In this document: positions 1-6,414 of the stretch, one piece after another
Numbering within the stretch: position 1 is the first letter of the stretch
How the letters are laid out: every line of letters begins with the position of its first letter
NCBI GenBank assembly: GCA_003248755.1
Contig: QFQW01000075.1
Span: 1 to 18,202 of the forward strand
Direction: 5' to 3'
DNA length: 18,202 nucleotides
Source: Chryseobacterium sp.
Lineage (GTDB): Bacteria > Bacteroidota > Bacteroidia > Flavobacteriales > Weeksellaceae
Translations under genes and position numbers: made by a program
The notes under the pieces: model-generated
What the model was told of the DNA's origin: nothing
The model's input: only the letters and a program-made list of their open reading frames with translations
Databases searched by the model: none

Positions 1-254
1 TGTTGAAGGATAATTTCGATTTTACGAACCAAGATTACAAAGAAGGAATCGTTAATTCCAACGTGAGATTCAGCTTGTCGGAAAACGGAAAAATAACTAA
101 TGTTCACGCCAGTGGCGACTGTAAAAACGTGAGCAAAGAAATTGAAAATGTTTTGTCACATTTGCTTTACAAAGTAGATATGGACAAACTGAGCCAAAAA
201 ATGGTAGCATCATCTTATGTAATGCCGGTGAGTGTTACAATAGACAACCGATAA
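1..254 (+). CDS. TonB C-terminal-like protein, 3' end only
   Basis: This is the 3' end of a gene whose start lies before the window. The frame is open from the first complete codon (base 3) and stops with TAA at 252-254, giving 83 visible residues. The visible part contains a stretch reading VRFSLSENGKITNVHASGD followed by a helix-like segment (SKEIENVLSHLL). That pattern of a strand, 'x-x-x-G-x-I-x-x-V', then a helix resembles the C-terminal domain of TonB/energy-transducer proteins, and many flavobacterial periplasmic proteins of unknown role carry it. The family assignment comes from pattern recognition. The TTG at base 3 is unlikely to be the true start because the protein would begin mid-domain. 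A strong terminator follows 22 bp after the stop, so the transcription unit ends here. Confidence 0.6.
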   Translation, partial: LKDNFDFTNQDYKEGIVNSNVRFSLSENGKITNVHASGDCKNVSKEIENVLSHLLYKVDMDKLSQKMVASSYVMPVSVTIDNR

Positions 255-276
255 AAGTTTAAAATTGTTAGGGAAA

Positions 277-308
277 AGTCATACATTTTTGATGTATGGC
301 TTTTTTTT
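277..308 (+). terminator. Rho-independent terminator of the TonB-C-like gene
   Basis: A 10-bp stem (277-286 with 292-301, one G.T pair) closes a 5-nt loop and is followed by an unbroken T run to 308. It lies directly behind the stop codon at 254 and separates that gene from scoA. Confidence 0.9.
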
Positions 309-390
309 GTGACTTTTATGGTTGCAAATCTGAGAATTAGAAATCTTTCATCTTTTCTCTATTTTCTTTCGTCCAATAGACGGATTTTTC

Positions 391-398
391 TATATTTA
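391..398 (+). promoter_or_regulatory. Candidate -7 box for the CoA-transferase gene
   Basis: TATATTTA matches 7 of 8 positions of the Bacteroidota -7 consensus TAnnTTTG and lies 36 bp before the chosen start at 435. Upstream, TTTC at 367-370 is only a weak -33 match at about 20 bp spacing. The preceding terminator at 277-308 means scoA needs its own promoter, which makes this site plausible. Confidence 0.35.
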
Positions 399-434
399 TA
401 AGCCAACAAATTGAACAGAAGAAAACTCAATTTT

Positions 435-1133
435 ATGATTGATAAAAGGGTGAAAAACGCTCAGGAAGCGGTAAAAGATATAGAAAATGGAATGACGATA
501 ATGCTCGGCGGATTTGGGCTTTGTGGGATTCCGGAGAATTGTATTTCAGAATTGGTAAAGAAAAATGTAAACAATCTGACTTGTATATCCAACAATGCAG
601 GAGTTGATGATTTTGGTTTGGGATTACTATTACAGAAAAAACAAATCAAGAAAATGGTTTCTTCCTACGTTGGAGAAAATGCAGAATTTGAACGTCAGAT
701 GCTTTCCGGAGAATTGGAAGTAGAGCTGACACCTCAAGGAACGCTTGCCGAAAAATGTAGAGCAGCACAAGCCGGAATTCCTGCATTTTATACACCAGCA
801 GGATTTGGAACTGAAATTGCGGAAGGCAAAGAAGTGAAAGATTTCAATGGAAAACCTCATATTCTGGAACACGCTTACAACGCTGAATTCTCAATTGTAA
901 AAGCCTGGAAAGGCGACCACGCGGGAAATTTGATTTTCAAAGGCTCAGCTCGTAATTTTAATTTTCCAATGGCTGGAGCAGGAAAAATTACTATTGCAGA
1001 GGTGGAAGAATTGGTTGAACCTGGACAACTGGATCCGAACGAAATCCATATTCCTGGAATTATGATTCAACGGATTTTCCAAGGCGAAAATTATGAGAAA
1101 AGGATAGAGCAGAGGACTGTTAGAAAGAAATAA
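435..1133 (+). CDS. scoA: CoA transferase subunit A (3-oxoacid CoA-transferase alpha type)
   Basis: Alpha subunit of a family I CoA transferase (succinyl-CoA:3-ketoacid or acetoacetate type), which moves CoA between an acyl-CoA and a 3-oxoacid together with a beta subunit that carries the catalytic glutamate. The chosen product is 232 residues, usual for ScoA/AtoD. The family signature is at the N-terminus: NGMTIMLGGFGLCGIP. Further family-typical pieces are ISNNAGVDD, ELTPQGTLAEKCRAAQAGIPAF and FNFPMAGAGKITIAEVEE. An upstream TTG at 411 would add eight residues, but the ATG at 435 matches where the family begins. The beta subunit gene is not adjacent: a terminator follows immediately and the next gene is a tRNA on the other strand. 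The exact substrate (succinyl-CoA or acetyl-CoA donor) cannot be told from the sequence. Confidence 0.9.
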   Translation: MIDKRVKNAQEAVKDIENGMTIMLGGFGLCGIPENCISELVKKNVNNLTCISNNAGVDDFGLGLLLQKKQIKKMVSSYVGENAEFERQMLSGELEVELTPQGTLAEKCRAAQAGIPAFYTPAGFGTEIAEGKEVKDFNGKPHILEHAYNAEFSIVKAWKGDHAGNLIFKGSARNFNFPMAGAGKITIAEVEELVEPGQLDPNEIHIPGIMIQRIFQGENYEKRIEQRTVRKK

Positions 1134-1163
1134 AAAAGCGCTAAAATTTTTCAGCGCTTTTTT
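1132..1163 (+). terminator. Terminator overlapping the scoA stop codon
   Basis: An 11-bp perfect stem (1132-1142 with 1153-1163) has the core AGCGCT and a 10-nt loop. The A run on the left and T run on the right make it potentially active in both directions. The left arm begins inside the TAA stop codon of scoA (1131-1133). Confidence 0.9.
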
Positions 1164-1427
1164 GTATAGTATTTTTAATAAAATGTTATTCAGTATTAGA
1201 AGTTAATTTATTAGCTTGCTTTCTAAAAATTAAATTTAACTCATTTATCAAAGTATATGATAGGATTGTAAAATATTGATATTCATTTTATTAAAAGGAT
1301 TTAACAAAATATTTATTGTATACAGAATTTTTAAGATTGGTTAATTAAATACTTTTCGTTATATCTTTATCTTATATAACTAATCGAGTGTTGCATTTAA
1401 GTATTATTATTAAGTAAAAAAGACTCG
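1164..1427. other. AT-rich intergenic stretch with no recognisable gene
   Basis: About 260 bp between the scoA terminator and the tRNA terminator. It is very AT-rich, with stop codons in all frames. I see no RNA gene, clear promoter pair or repeat in it. Both flanking terminators point into it, so it may be transcriptionally silent. Confidence 0.6.
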
Positions 1428-1471
1428 AAAAAAAATGAAAATCCTCTGATAACAGTAGTTTCAGAGGATTT
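1428..1471 (-). terminator. Terminator of the tRNA-Leu gene
   Basis: An 11-bp perfect stem (1439-1449 with 1461-1471, core TCCTCTGA) has an 11-nt loop. On the minus strand it is followed, after CA, by an 8-T tract (complement of the A run 1428-1435). It starts 4 bp after the 3' end of the tRNA, so it ends the tRNA transcript. Confidence 0.9.
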
Positions 1472-1475
1472 AATG

Positions 1476-1555
1476 TACCCAGGACCGGGATCGAACCGGT
1501 ACTCCTAAGAACTGGTGTTTGAGACCAGCGCGTCTACCAATTCCGCCACCTGGGC
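1476..1555 (-). tRNA. tRNA-Leu, anticodon CAA
   Basis: The minus strand folds as a class II tRNA. The acceptor arm is GCCCAGG with CCTGGGT (first pair G.U), followed by discriminator A. The D-arm region is TGGCGGAATTGGTAGACGC. The anticodon stem CTGGT/ACCAG encloses CTCAAAC, so the anticodon is CAA, which reads UUG (leucine). The T arm is ACCGG-TTCGATC-CCGGT. The variable arm is short (11 nt, TTCTTAGGAGT, about 3 pairs) but in the right place for tRNA-Leu. The 3' CCA is not encoded; ACA follows at the end, so CCA would be added by the nucleotidyltransferase. The gene has a clear promoter at 1586-1616 and its own terminator. Confidence 0.95.
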
Positions 1556-1585
1556 AAGTGTTACAGTGTGTTGTAAATCGGTGTG

Positions 1586-1616
1586 CAAATATAGAGATAT
1601 TTTTTATGTTACAAAA
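1586..1616 (-). promoter_or_regulatory. Bacteroidota-type promoter of tRNA-Leu
   Basis: On the minus strand TTTTG (1612-1616) and a perfect TATATTTG (1586-1593) are 18 bp apart, the arrangement of the -33/-7 promoter of Bacteroidota. The -7 box lies 30 bp from the mature 5' end of the tRNA, leaving room for a short leader. It sits between the end of the hydrolase gene (1627) and the tRNA. Confidence 0.8.
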
Positions 1617-1626
1617 TAAATTTTTA

Positions 1627-2394
1627 TTAAAATTCTATTTCTAATCCATCATATGCTAAGTGAATATTGTTAGGTAGTTCATTTTCAACCTCTTCATGAA
1701 AACCTAAATGATGACTAATATGTATCAAAAATGTTGTTTTGGGTTTTAATTCTTCCACAAGCTCTAAAACTTGAGGCAGAATGAAATGTGAATGGTGGAA
1801 ATTTTCTTTTCTAAGACAATTAATGATAAAAAAATCCAAATTCTTTAGTTTCTCCTTTTCTTTATCATCAATTTTACTTGCATCGGTAATGTACGCCAGA
1901 TTTTTGAATTTAAATCCTAGGATATTGATTTCAGAATGGATTACATCTATAGGAGTAATATCAACTTCATCAAAAAGCGTAAAGCTATTTTCGATTTCAA
2001 ACAAGTCAAAACTTGGAGCTCCGGGATATTTTTGTTCTATGAAGGCATAAGGAAAACGGTCTTTGATTTCATTTGCAACTCTGGCATTACAATAGATTGG
2101 CATGGATGCTTGGTTTTTGAAAATCAAAGGACGTAAGTCATCAAGCCCAATAATATGGTCATTGTGTTCATGTGTGATTAGAACTGCATCAATCTGTTCC
2201 TCTTTATTCATCAGCATTTGCTGGCGAAAATCTGGACCACAATCGATTAATATTTTCTTTCCGGAATCCGAAGTTATTAGTGCAGAAGTTCTTAACCGTT
2301 TGTCTTTTTGATTGCTGGATAAACAAACTGGATGATGACTGCCAATAACGGGAATTCCCTGAGAAGTTCCGGTTCCTAAAAATTTTAAAAGCAT
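1627..2394 (-). CDS. MBL-fold metallo-hydrolase, PhnP-like
   Basis: Cytoplasmic hydrolase of the metallo-beta-lactamase fold, 255 residues. The N-terminus GTGTSQGIP (residues 7-15) and DCGPDFRQQM (51-60) are typical of the PhnP branch, whose characterised member is phosphoribosyl 1,2-cyclic phosphate phosphodiesterase. The two-metal site is complete: H75-x-H77-x-D79-H80 in THEHNDH, then H153, D171 (YITDASK) and a histidine in HISHHLGFH (227-232). There is no phosphonate (phn) gene nearby, so the real substrate is probably another phosphodiester; the PhnP label only places it in a subfamily. No signal peptide is seen. It is transcribed away from the 475-residue gene, sharing a 51-bp spacer, and no terminator separates it from the tRNA downstream. 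Confidence 0.85.
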   Translation of the reverse strand: MLLKFLGTGTSQGIPVIGSHHPVCLSSNQKDKRLRTSALITSDSGKKILIDCGPDFRQQMLMNKEEQIDAVLITHEHNDHIIGLDDLRPLIFKNQASMPIYCNARVANEIKDRFPYAFIEQKYPGAPSFDLFEIENSFTLFDEVDITPIDVIHSEINILGFKFKNLAYITDASKIDDKEKEKLKNLDFFIINCLRKENFHHSHFILPQVLELVEELKPKTTFLIHISHHLGFHEEVENELPNNIHLAYDGLEIEF

Positions 2395-2445
2395 TTTTGT
2401 ATTTGCGCTGTTTTTGGTAAATTTACAAAATAAATCTAATTCTTT

Positions 2446-3873
2446 GTGATAAAGCCAAAACTTACCCCCAAACAGAAAGCTTTAGCTATTAATCTCGATT
2501 CCTCAATCTATGGTACTTTTGCGGAAATTGGCGCTGGTCAAGAAACAGTTCGTCACTTTTTCCGGGCCGGAGGTGCTTCTCAGACTATTGCAAAAGCGAT
2601 GTCTGCCTATGATAAAGATTTTTCGGATGCTATCTATGGTAAAGAAACCAAAAATAGATATGTGACACAAAACCGTCTTAGAAAAATGTTACGTTATGAG
2701 GTTGCATTGATAGAGGAGAGAATCCCGAGAGAAAAAAATCCCGGAAAAAAGTTCTTTTCTTATGCCAATACGGTGACTACTATCAATTTTGATAAAACTT
2801 CGAAAGGTCATGGTTGGGTAGGAATCAGATATCAAAATAATGAGAATGAAGATTTTAATGAGATTGTAATTCACGTCAAATTCAAAGAAACCAATGCTAC
2901 ACTTCAGCAGGAGACTTTGGGAAGTCTAGGCGTTAATTTGATTTATGGCGCTTTTTTTTATATAGATAATCCTAGAGTTCTTATTGAATCTTTGTATGAT
3001 GATCTATCTACAGATAGGCTAGAGATTGATATGATAGACTTCGGAGGTCCTGCATTCGAATTTGTAGATAATCGACTGATGAGTCTTCAGTTGGTAAAAT
3101 TGGGAATGACAGATGCTGTTATTTTCAATTCGGAAGGTAATAATATGCTGCCTGCGGATATTCTTTACAAAAAAAATATCTTTGCAGTAAGGGGAAGTTT
3201 CCGCCCGGTAACACGTGTTAATATTGATATGTTTGAACACGGCTTGGAAATGTTCAGCCAAGACAATGCTTGTGATATTGAGAATACTCAGATTCTTTTC
3301 GAAATTACAATTTCTAACCTAAGAACGGCCGGAGATATTGATGAAAGAGATTTTCTCGATAGAGTCGATATTCTAGGAAAGCTGGGTTATACTGTAATGA
3401 TTTCCAATTTCTCCGAGTATTACCGAATGGTAGATTATTTCTCAACATTTACAAATCAACATATTGGCGTTGCAATGGGCGTTAATAATCTTTTGGATGT
3501 TTTTGATGAAGAGTATTATAAGAATCTTCCAGGTGGGATTTTGGAAGCCTTTGGTAAGTTCTTCAAAAAAGATATGCGTGTTTATCTTTATCCTTACAAA
3601 GATCCAAAAACGGGTGATTTGTTAACTTCTGAGAACCTAAAAGTTCATGATAACTTGAAAGAATTATACAAATATTTCAAACTCAACAAGAGAATTGTTG
3701 ATATTGAAAATTATAATCCTAAATTTTTGGAGATTTATTCCAGAGAGATTCTTAAGAAAATTGTTACACAAGATGCCGGTTGGGAGGATGAACTTCCTGC
3801 CGGAATTCCGGAGATGATAAAAGACCGCCAAATGTTCGGTTATAAAGAATTGAGTTTTGATGGACTAAATTAA
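2446..3873 (+). CDS. Conserved Bacteroidota protein of unknown function, 475 residues
   Basis: I cannot give this protein a supported function. It is soluble in appearance, with no signal peptide, lipobox or membrane helix. The N-terminal third has a strongly patterned segment, AEIGAGQETVRHFFRAGGAS (residues 26-45), then TIAKAMSAYDKDFSDAIYG. The middle alternates beta-rich and helical stretches, and the C-terminus is DRQMFGYKELSFDGLN. I recall relatives of this length being labelled as nicotinate-nucleotide adenylyltransferase or TonB-dependent receptor in flavobacterial genomes. I see no HxGH nucleotidyltransferase motif and no receptor barrel, so I would not carry those names over. The start is GTG: an in-frame TAA at 2437-2439 leaves no earlier start, and the next in-frame ATG would remove the conserved N-terminus. 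It is probably co-transcribed with the GAF gene 9 bp downstream. Confidence 0.85.
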   Translation: MIKPKLTPKQKALAINLDSSIYGTFAEIGAGQETVRHFFRAGGASQTIAKAMSAYDKDFSDAIYGKETKNRYVTQNRLRKMLRYEVALIEERIPREKNPGKKFFSYANTVTTINFDKTSKGHGWVGIRYQNNENEDFNEIVIHVKFKETNATLQQETLGSLGVNLIYGAFFYIDNPRVLIESLYDDLSTDRLEIDMIDFGGPAFEFVDNRLMSLQLVKLGMTDAVIFNSEGNNMLPADILYKKNIFAVRGSFRPVTRVNIDMFEHGLEMFSQDNACDIENTQILFEITISNLRTAGDIDERDFLDRVDILGKLGYTVMISNFSEYYRMVDYFSTFTNQHIGVAMGVNNLLDVFDEEYYKNLPGGILEAFGKFFKKDMRVYLYPYKDPKTGDLLTSENLKVHDNLKELYKYFKLNKRIVDIENYNPKFLEIYSREILKKIVTQDAGWEDELPAGIPEMIKDRQMFGYKELSFDGLN

Positions 3874-3882
3874 TATTAAAAA

Positions 3883-4332
3883 ATGATAGAACTTAAAAAA
3901 AGACTTTCTTTTATTTTAGAAAGTCCAGAACACGATACTAATACAAAACTTCTGAAAATCTGTCAGGTTTTGGATAAGGAGATTTCTTATTATAACTGGA
4001 CCGGTTTTTATTTTAAAAATGGGGATAAAGATGAATTAATTCTGGGTCCTTATGTTGGTGCAGAAACTGATCATACAATTATTCCGTTTGGAAAGGGGAT
4101 ATGTGGTCAGGTCGCAGTTTCTGGTGAGACTTTCGTAGTTCCGGATGTTTGGGCTCAAGATAATTATCTGTCTTGTTCTATTGATACAAAAGCAGAAATT
4201 GTAGTTCCGATTTTCAAAAATGGGGAAAATATAGGTCAAATCGATATCGATAGCCATTCAAAAGATCCGTTTACAAAAGAAGATGAAGAAATGCTGAACT
4301 GGCTTTGTGAAGAGGTTGCGAAGATTTTGTAA
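3883..4332 (+). CDS. GAF-domain protein, free methionine-R-sulfoxide reductase-like
   Basis: A single GAF domain of 149 residues, the size of fRMsr (MsrC/YebR), which reduces free methionine-R-sulfoxide in the cytoplasm. Family-type pieces are YNWTGFYF (37-44), ILGPYVG, IPFGKGICGQVA (67-78), VVPDVWA and EIVVPIF. C74 (GICG) and C98 (YLSCS) are 24 residues apart, the same spacing as Cys94 and the catalytic Cys118 of the E. coli enzyme. The third cysteine of the E. coli enzyme (Cys84) is not present here; that position reads TDHTII. A two-cysteine version can still form the catalytic disulfide, so reductase activity is likely but not certain. It is 9 bp downstream of the 475-residue gene and 9 bp upstream of a lipoprotein gene, so an operon is probable. 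Confidence 0.85.
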   Translation: MIELKKRLSFILESPEHDTNTKLLKICQVLDKEISYYNWTGFYFKNGDKDELILGPYVGAETDHTIIPFGKGICGQVAVSGETFVVPDVWAQDNYLSCSIDTKAEIVVPIFKNGENIGQIDIDSHSKDPFTKEDEEMLNWLCEEVAKIL

Positions 4333-4341
4333 GTTGTATAA

Positions 4342-4980
4342 ATGAAAAAGATTAAATTACTATTGCTTTTTTCATCTTTAATAATATTATATGCTTGTCC
4401 AATGGCAGGTTCAAGATATTATAGACCAATTGATAATGAAGCTACATATTTTAATCAATCAAAAAGATGTATTTTACCAAATGATTTCAGAAGTTCACCA
4501 TCATTGGTTGATAAAAAAACTCTTGTCAATTGGACTGGAATTATTAAAAATATTTCAACATCTGAAGAAAATGATTCTATAGATTTGAAAATTTTAGTCG
4601 AACATAAATACTGGGACTTTATAGAAGATTTTAGTATTCAAGATGAAAAGATATTTCTATCAGAGAATGGTGAGGGGGATTTTTATTTTTATAGTAAATA
4701 TCCAAAAGACTTAAGGTCAAAAGTTGATTCGCTATCAAATAATTATAAAGTAAATGATTTTATAATTTGTTATGGATTTTTAAAAAGTAATGATATAAAA
4801 ATTCCAGAATTGGAAGCTCAATTTTCAAGGATTATTCCGAGTAAATTTTATTCTACAAAAATTATGAAGTATGATGCAAAGAAAAATGAAAATGGAAGAA
4901 CTGTTTGTAATGAAAAGAATTCTTATGAGTTAGTTAATTTTAAATCTTTGAAAATTCCCGCAATCGGACAGAATAAATAA
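4342..4980 (+). CDS. Putative lipoprotein of unknown function
   Basis: 212 residues. The N-terminus is a lipoprotein signal: MKK, a hydrophobic run LLLLFSSLIIL, then the lipobox LYAC with C19 as the lipidated cysteine. The rest is polar and rich in Lys, Ser, Asn and Asp with three more cysteines (C43, C143, C189), which could form a periplasmic disulfide. The segment VNWTGIIKNIS (62-72) followed by beta-like stretches suggests a small beta-rich domain; I do not recognise a family. The coding sequence is visibly more AT-rich than its neighbours, with long runs of A/T third positions, which hints at recent acquisition or relaxed constraint. It is the last gene of the 2446-4980 group and ends 2 bp before the converging stop of the BtuF-like gene, with no terminator visible. 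Confidence 0.8.
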   Translation: MKKIKLLLLFSSLIILYACPMAGSRYYRPIDNEATYFNQSKRCILPNDFRSSPSLVDKKTLVNWTGIIKNISTSEENDSIDLKILVEHKYWDFIEDFSIQDEKIFLSENGEGDFYFYSKYPKDLRSKVDSLSNNYKVNDFIICYGFLKSNDIKIPELEAQFSRIIPSKFYSTKIMKYDAKKNENGRTVCNEKNSYELVNFKSLKIPAIGQNK

Positions 4981-4982
4981 TC

Positions 4983-5702
4983 TTAGTGATTTATAAGTTC
5001 CCGATAATATTCCCCACACTTTGCTAAACGTGTCCCATACCAGGAAAAAGCTTCGCCATCAACAATCCTAATTTTTTGATTCTTGCAAACTTCTTGGATT
5101 TCTTCAATATGTTTTTCTTTGAAAGGAAAAGGCTCTGACGAAAGGAAAATCAAATCAGCTTCTTTCTTTTCTTCCAATTGAATTTCAGGATAACGTTTCT
5201 TATTTTTAAACAAATTCTCAAATCCCAATTCTTCCAAGATTCTCGAAATAAAAGTATCGCCGCCAATTGTCATATAAGGATTTTTCCAAATCAGATAAGC
5301 GACTTTCAACTTCTTTTCAGGCTTCGGAATGTCAAATGTTTCGTAAGTTTTCAAATTAAAAAATTGCGCTTTTTCTTCTTTGCCGAAAATATGTCCAAGT
5401 TGTTTAATGAGATAATAATTATCTTCCAAAGTTTCAATGTTTGTTAACAGAACTTTGAAATCTTTCATAAATTCCTCAACTTGTTCTTTTACATTTTCTT
5501 CTTTGTTGGCGATAATTAAATCGGGTTTAAGAGATTTTATTTTCTCAATGTTAAGATTTTTCGTTCCGCCGATAGTTTCAACTTTATCAACAATTTCTTT
5601 CGGATGAATACAGAATTTTGTGCGACCAACAATTTCGTCGGTCGTCAAGCCTAAATCAAACAAAGTTTCCGTAATCGATGGAACTAAGGATATAACTCTC
5701 AT
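4983..5702 (-). CDS. BtuF-like substrate-binding protein without signal peptide
   Basis: 239 residues with the helical-backbone metal-receptor fold used by vitamin B12 and siderophore binding proteins. The order of motifs fits: RVISLVPSITETLFDLGL (2-19), VGRTKFCIHP (25-34), IGGTKNLNIEKIKSLKPDLI (44-63), then the long connecting helix and a C-terminal domain with MTIGGDTFISRILEELG (144-160) and VDGEAFSWYG. The start chosen is the ATG at 5702, where the family domain begins. An in-frame ATG at 5744 exists, but its extra 14 codons lie on a terminator hairpin and do not look like a signal peptide. The protein therefore seems cytoplasmic as predicted, unlike classical BtuF; relatives of this unexported subgroup are known in Bacteria, with unclear ligand. 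No permease or ATPase gene is adjacent. Confidence 0.8.
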   Translation of the reverse strand: MRVISLVPSITETLFDLGLTTDEIVGRTKFCIHPKEIVDKVETIGGTKNLNIEKIKSLKPDLIIANKEENVKEQVEEFMKDFKVLLTNIETLEDNYYLIKQLGHIFGKEEKAQFFNLKTYETFDIPKPEKKLKVAYLIWKNPYMTIGGDTFISRILEELGFENLFKNKKRYPEIQLEEKKEADLIFLSSEPFPFKEKHIEEIQEVCKNQKIRIVDGEAFSWYGTRLAKCGEYYRELINH

Positions 5703-5703
5703 A

Positions 5704-5741
5704 AATAAAAACTCTCTCAAAAATAAACATTTCTGAGAGAG
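5704..5741 (-). terminator. Terminator after DUF5606, abutting the BtuF-like start codon
   Basis: An 8-bp perfect stem (5712-5719 with 5734-5741, CTCTCTCA/TGAGAGAG) has a 14-nt loop and is followed on the minus strand by TTTTTATTT. The T tract runs to within a few bases of the ATG at 5702. It closes the ruvX-def-DUF5606 unit but also occupies nearly all of the leader of the next gene. Confidence 0.8.
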
Positions 5742-5766
5742 CATATAAAACTTTAAAGATTAATAA

Positions 5767-6345
5767 TTAATCTTCTTTTTTTGTCGTTTTTTTAGCAGCT
5801 GGCTTTTTAGCAGCAGGTTTCTCTGCTTTAGCTTCTTCTGTTTTTTCAGCAGCTTTTTTTGTCGGCGCTTTTTTAGCAGCTGGCTTTTTCTCTGCTTTTT
5901 CTTCAACAACCTTAGCTTCTTCAACAGTTTCTTCTGCTGGAGTTTCTGGTTTTACAAAACTTTCCGGTGTGATATAACCGGCCTTTTGAAGTAAGTTGTA
6001 CCATTGGGCCAATTTTTTGATATCGGACTCGTAAACTCTTTCAAGGTCATAGTTTGGAAGAGATGCTGCCATAAAAGCTCTTAGTTCATCACTAGAAGAT
6101 TTGTGATTGATTGTAGGCTCATAATTATAGTTTTTTGCAATATTTTCAAAAACTTCAAACAAAGGAACTTCTTTATCAAATGTGAACATAGCAATATTGT
6201 CAAGAAGACTTACCTGGCTTGAGTTTGAGATGCTCGCTTTTTTCTTAGTTGTAATATCCTCAACGATGAAACCATTTTTAAGTTGAGAAACCAATTTGAA
6301 AAGTCCCGGTTTTCCGGAGATTGAAATAATTTTTTCTAACTGCAT
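5767..6345 (-). CDS. DUF5606-family protein with Lys/Ala-rich tail
   Basis: 192 residues. Residues 1-130 match what I recognise as the DUF5606 domain found throughout Bacteroidota: it opens with LEKIISISGKPGLFKLVSQ, continues NGFIVEDITTKKKASIS, and ends around WYNLLQKAGYITPE. The biochemical role of the domain is not known to me. Residues 131-192 are a low-complexity tail, first acidic (PAEETVEEAKVVEEKAEKK), then repeats of PAAKK. This is disordered in appearance and positively charged, like histone-H1-type tails, so contact with nucleic acid or ribosomes is conceivable but unproven. It lies 69 bp downstream of def, in the order ruvX-def-DUF5606 seen in other flavobacteria, and ahead of a terminator. 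Confidence 0.85.
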   Translation of the reverse strand: MQLEKIISISGKPGLFKLVSQLKNGFIVEDITTKKKASISNSSQVSLLDNIAMFTFDKEVPLFEVFENIAKNYNYEPTINHKSSSDELRAFMAASLPNYDLERVYESDIKKLAQWYNLLQKAGYITPESFVKPETPAEETVEEAKVVEEKAEKKPAAKKAPTKKAAEKTEEAKAEKPAAKKPAAKKTTKKED

Positions 6346-6379
6346 TTTAATATTTTTCTTTAGTAGTATATTTTATTTT

Positions 6380-6407
6380 TCTAAATTCTAATGTCTAGCT
6401 TCTATAT
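6380..6407. repeat. Degenerate heptamer array (TCTAnnn x4)
   Basis: Four consecutive 7-bp units, TCTAAAT TCTAATG TCTAGCT TCTATAT, keep TCTA at every seventh base (TAGA on the minus strand). It lies in the 69-bp spacer between def and the DUF5606 gene. It is a diverged tandem repeat; I see no function for it. Confidence 0.55.
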
Positions 6408-6414
6408 CTGGAAA

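Noticed and set aside
411..434. TTG start eight codons before scoA
   Set aside because: The added residues NRRKLNF are not family-like, and the ATG at 435 agrees with the usual N-terminus.
2446..3873. Nicotinate-nucleotide adenylyltransferase or TonB-dependent receptor
   Set aside because: I recall these names on relatives, but there is no HxGH/ISSTxxR nucleotidyltransferase motif, no signal peptide and no plug or barrel pattern.
5703..5744. N-terminal extension of the BtuF-like protein from the ATG at 5744
   Set aside because: The 14 extra codons fall on a terminator hairpin, do not form a signal peptide, and the family domain begins at the ATG at 5702. The start is kept only as a possible attenuation element in the findings.
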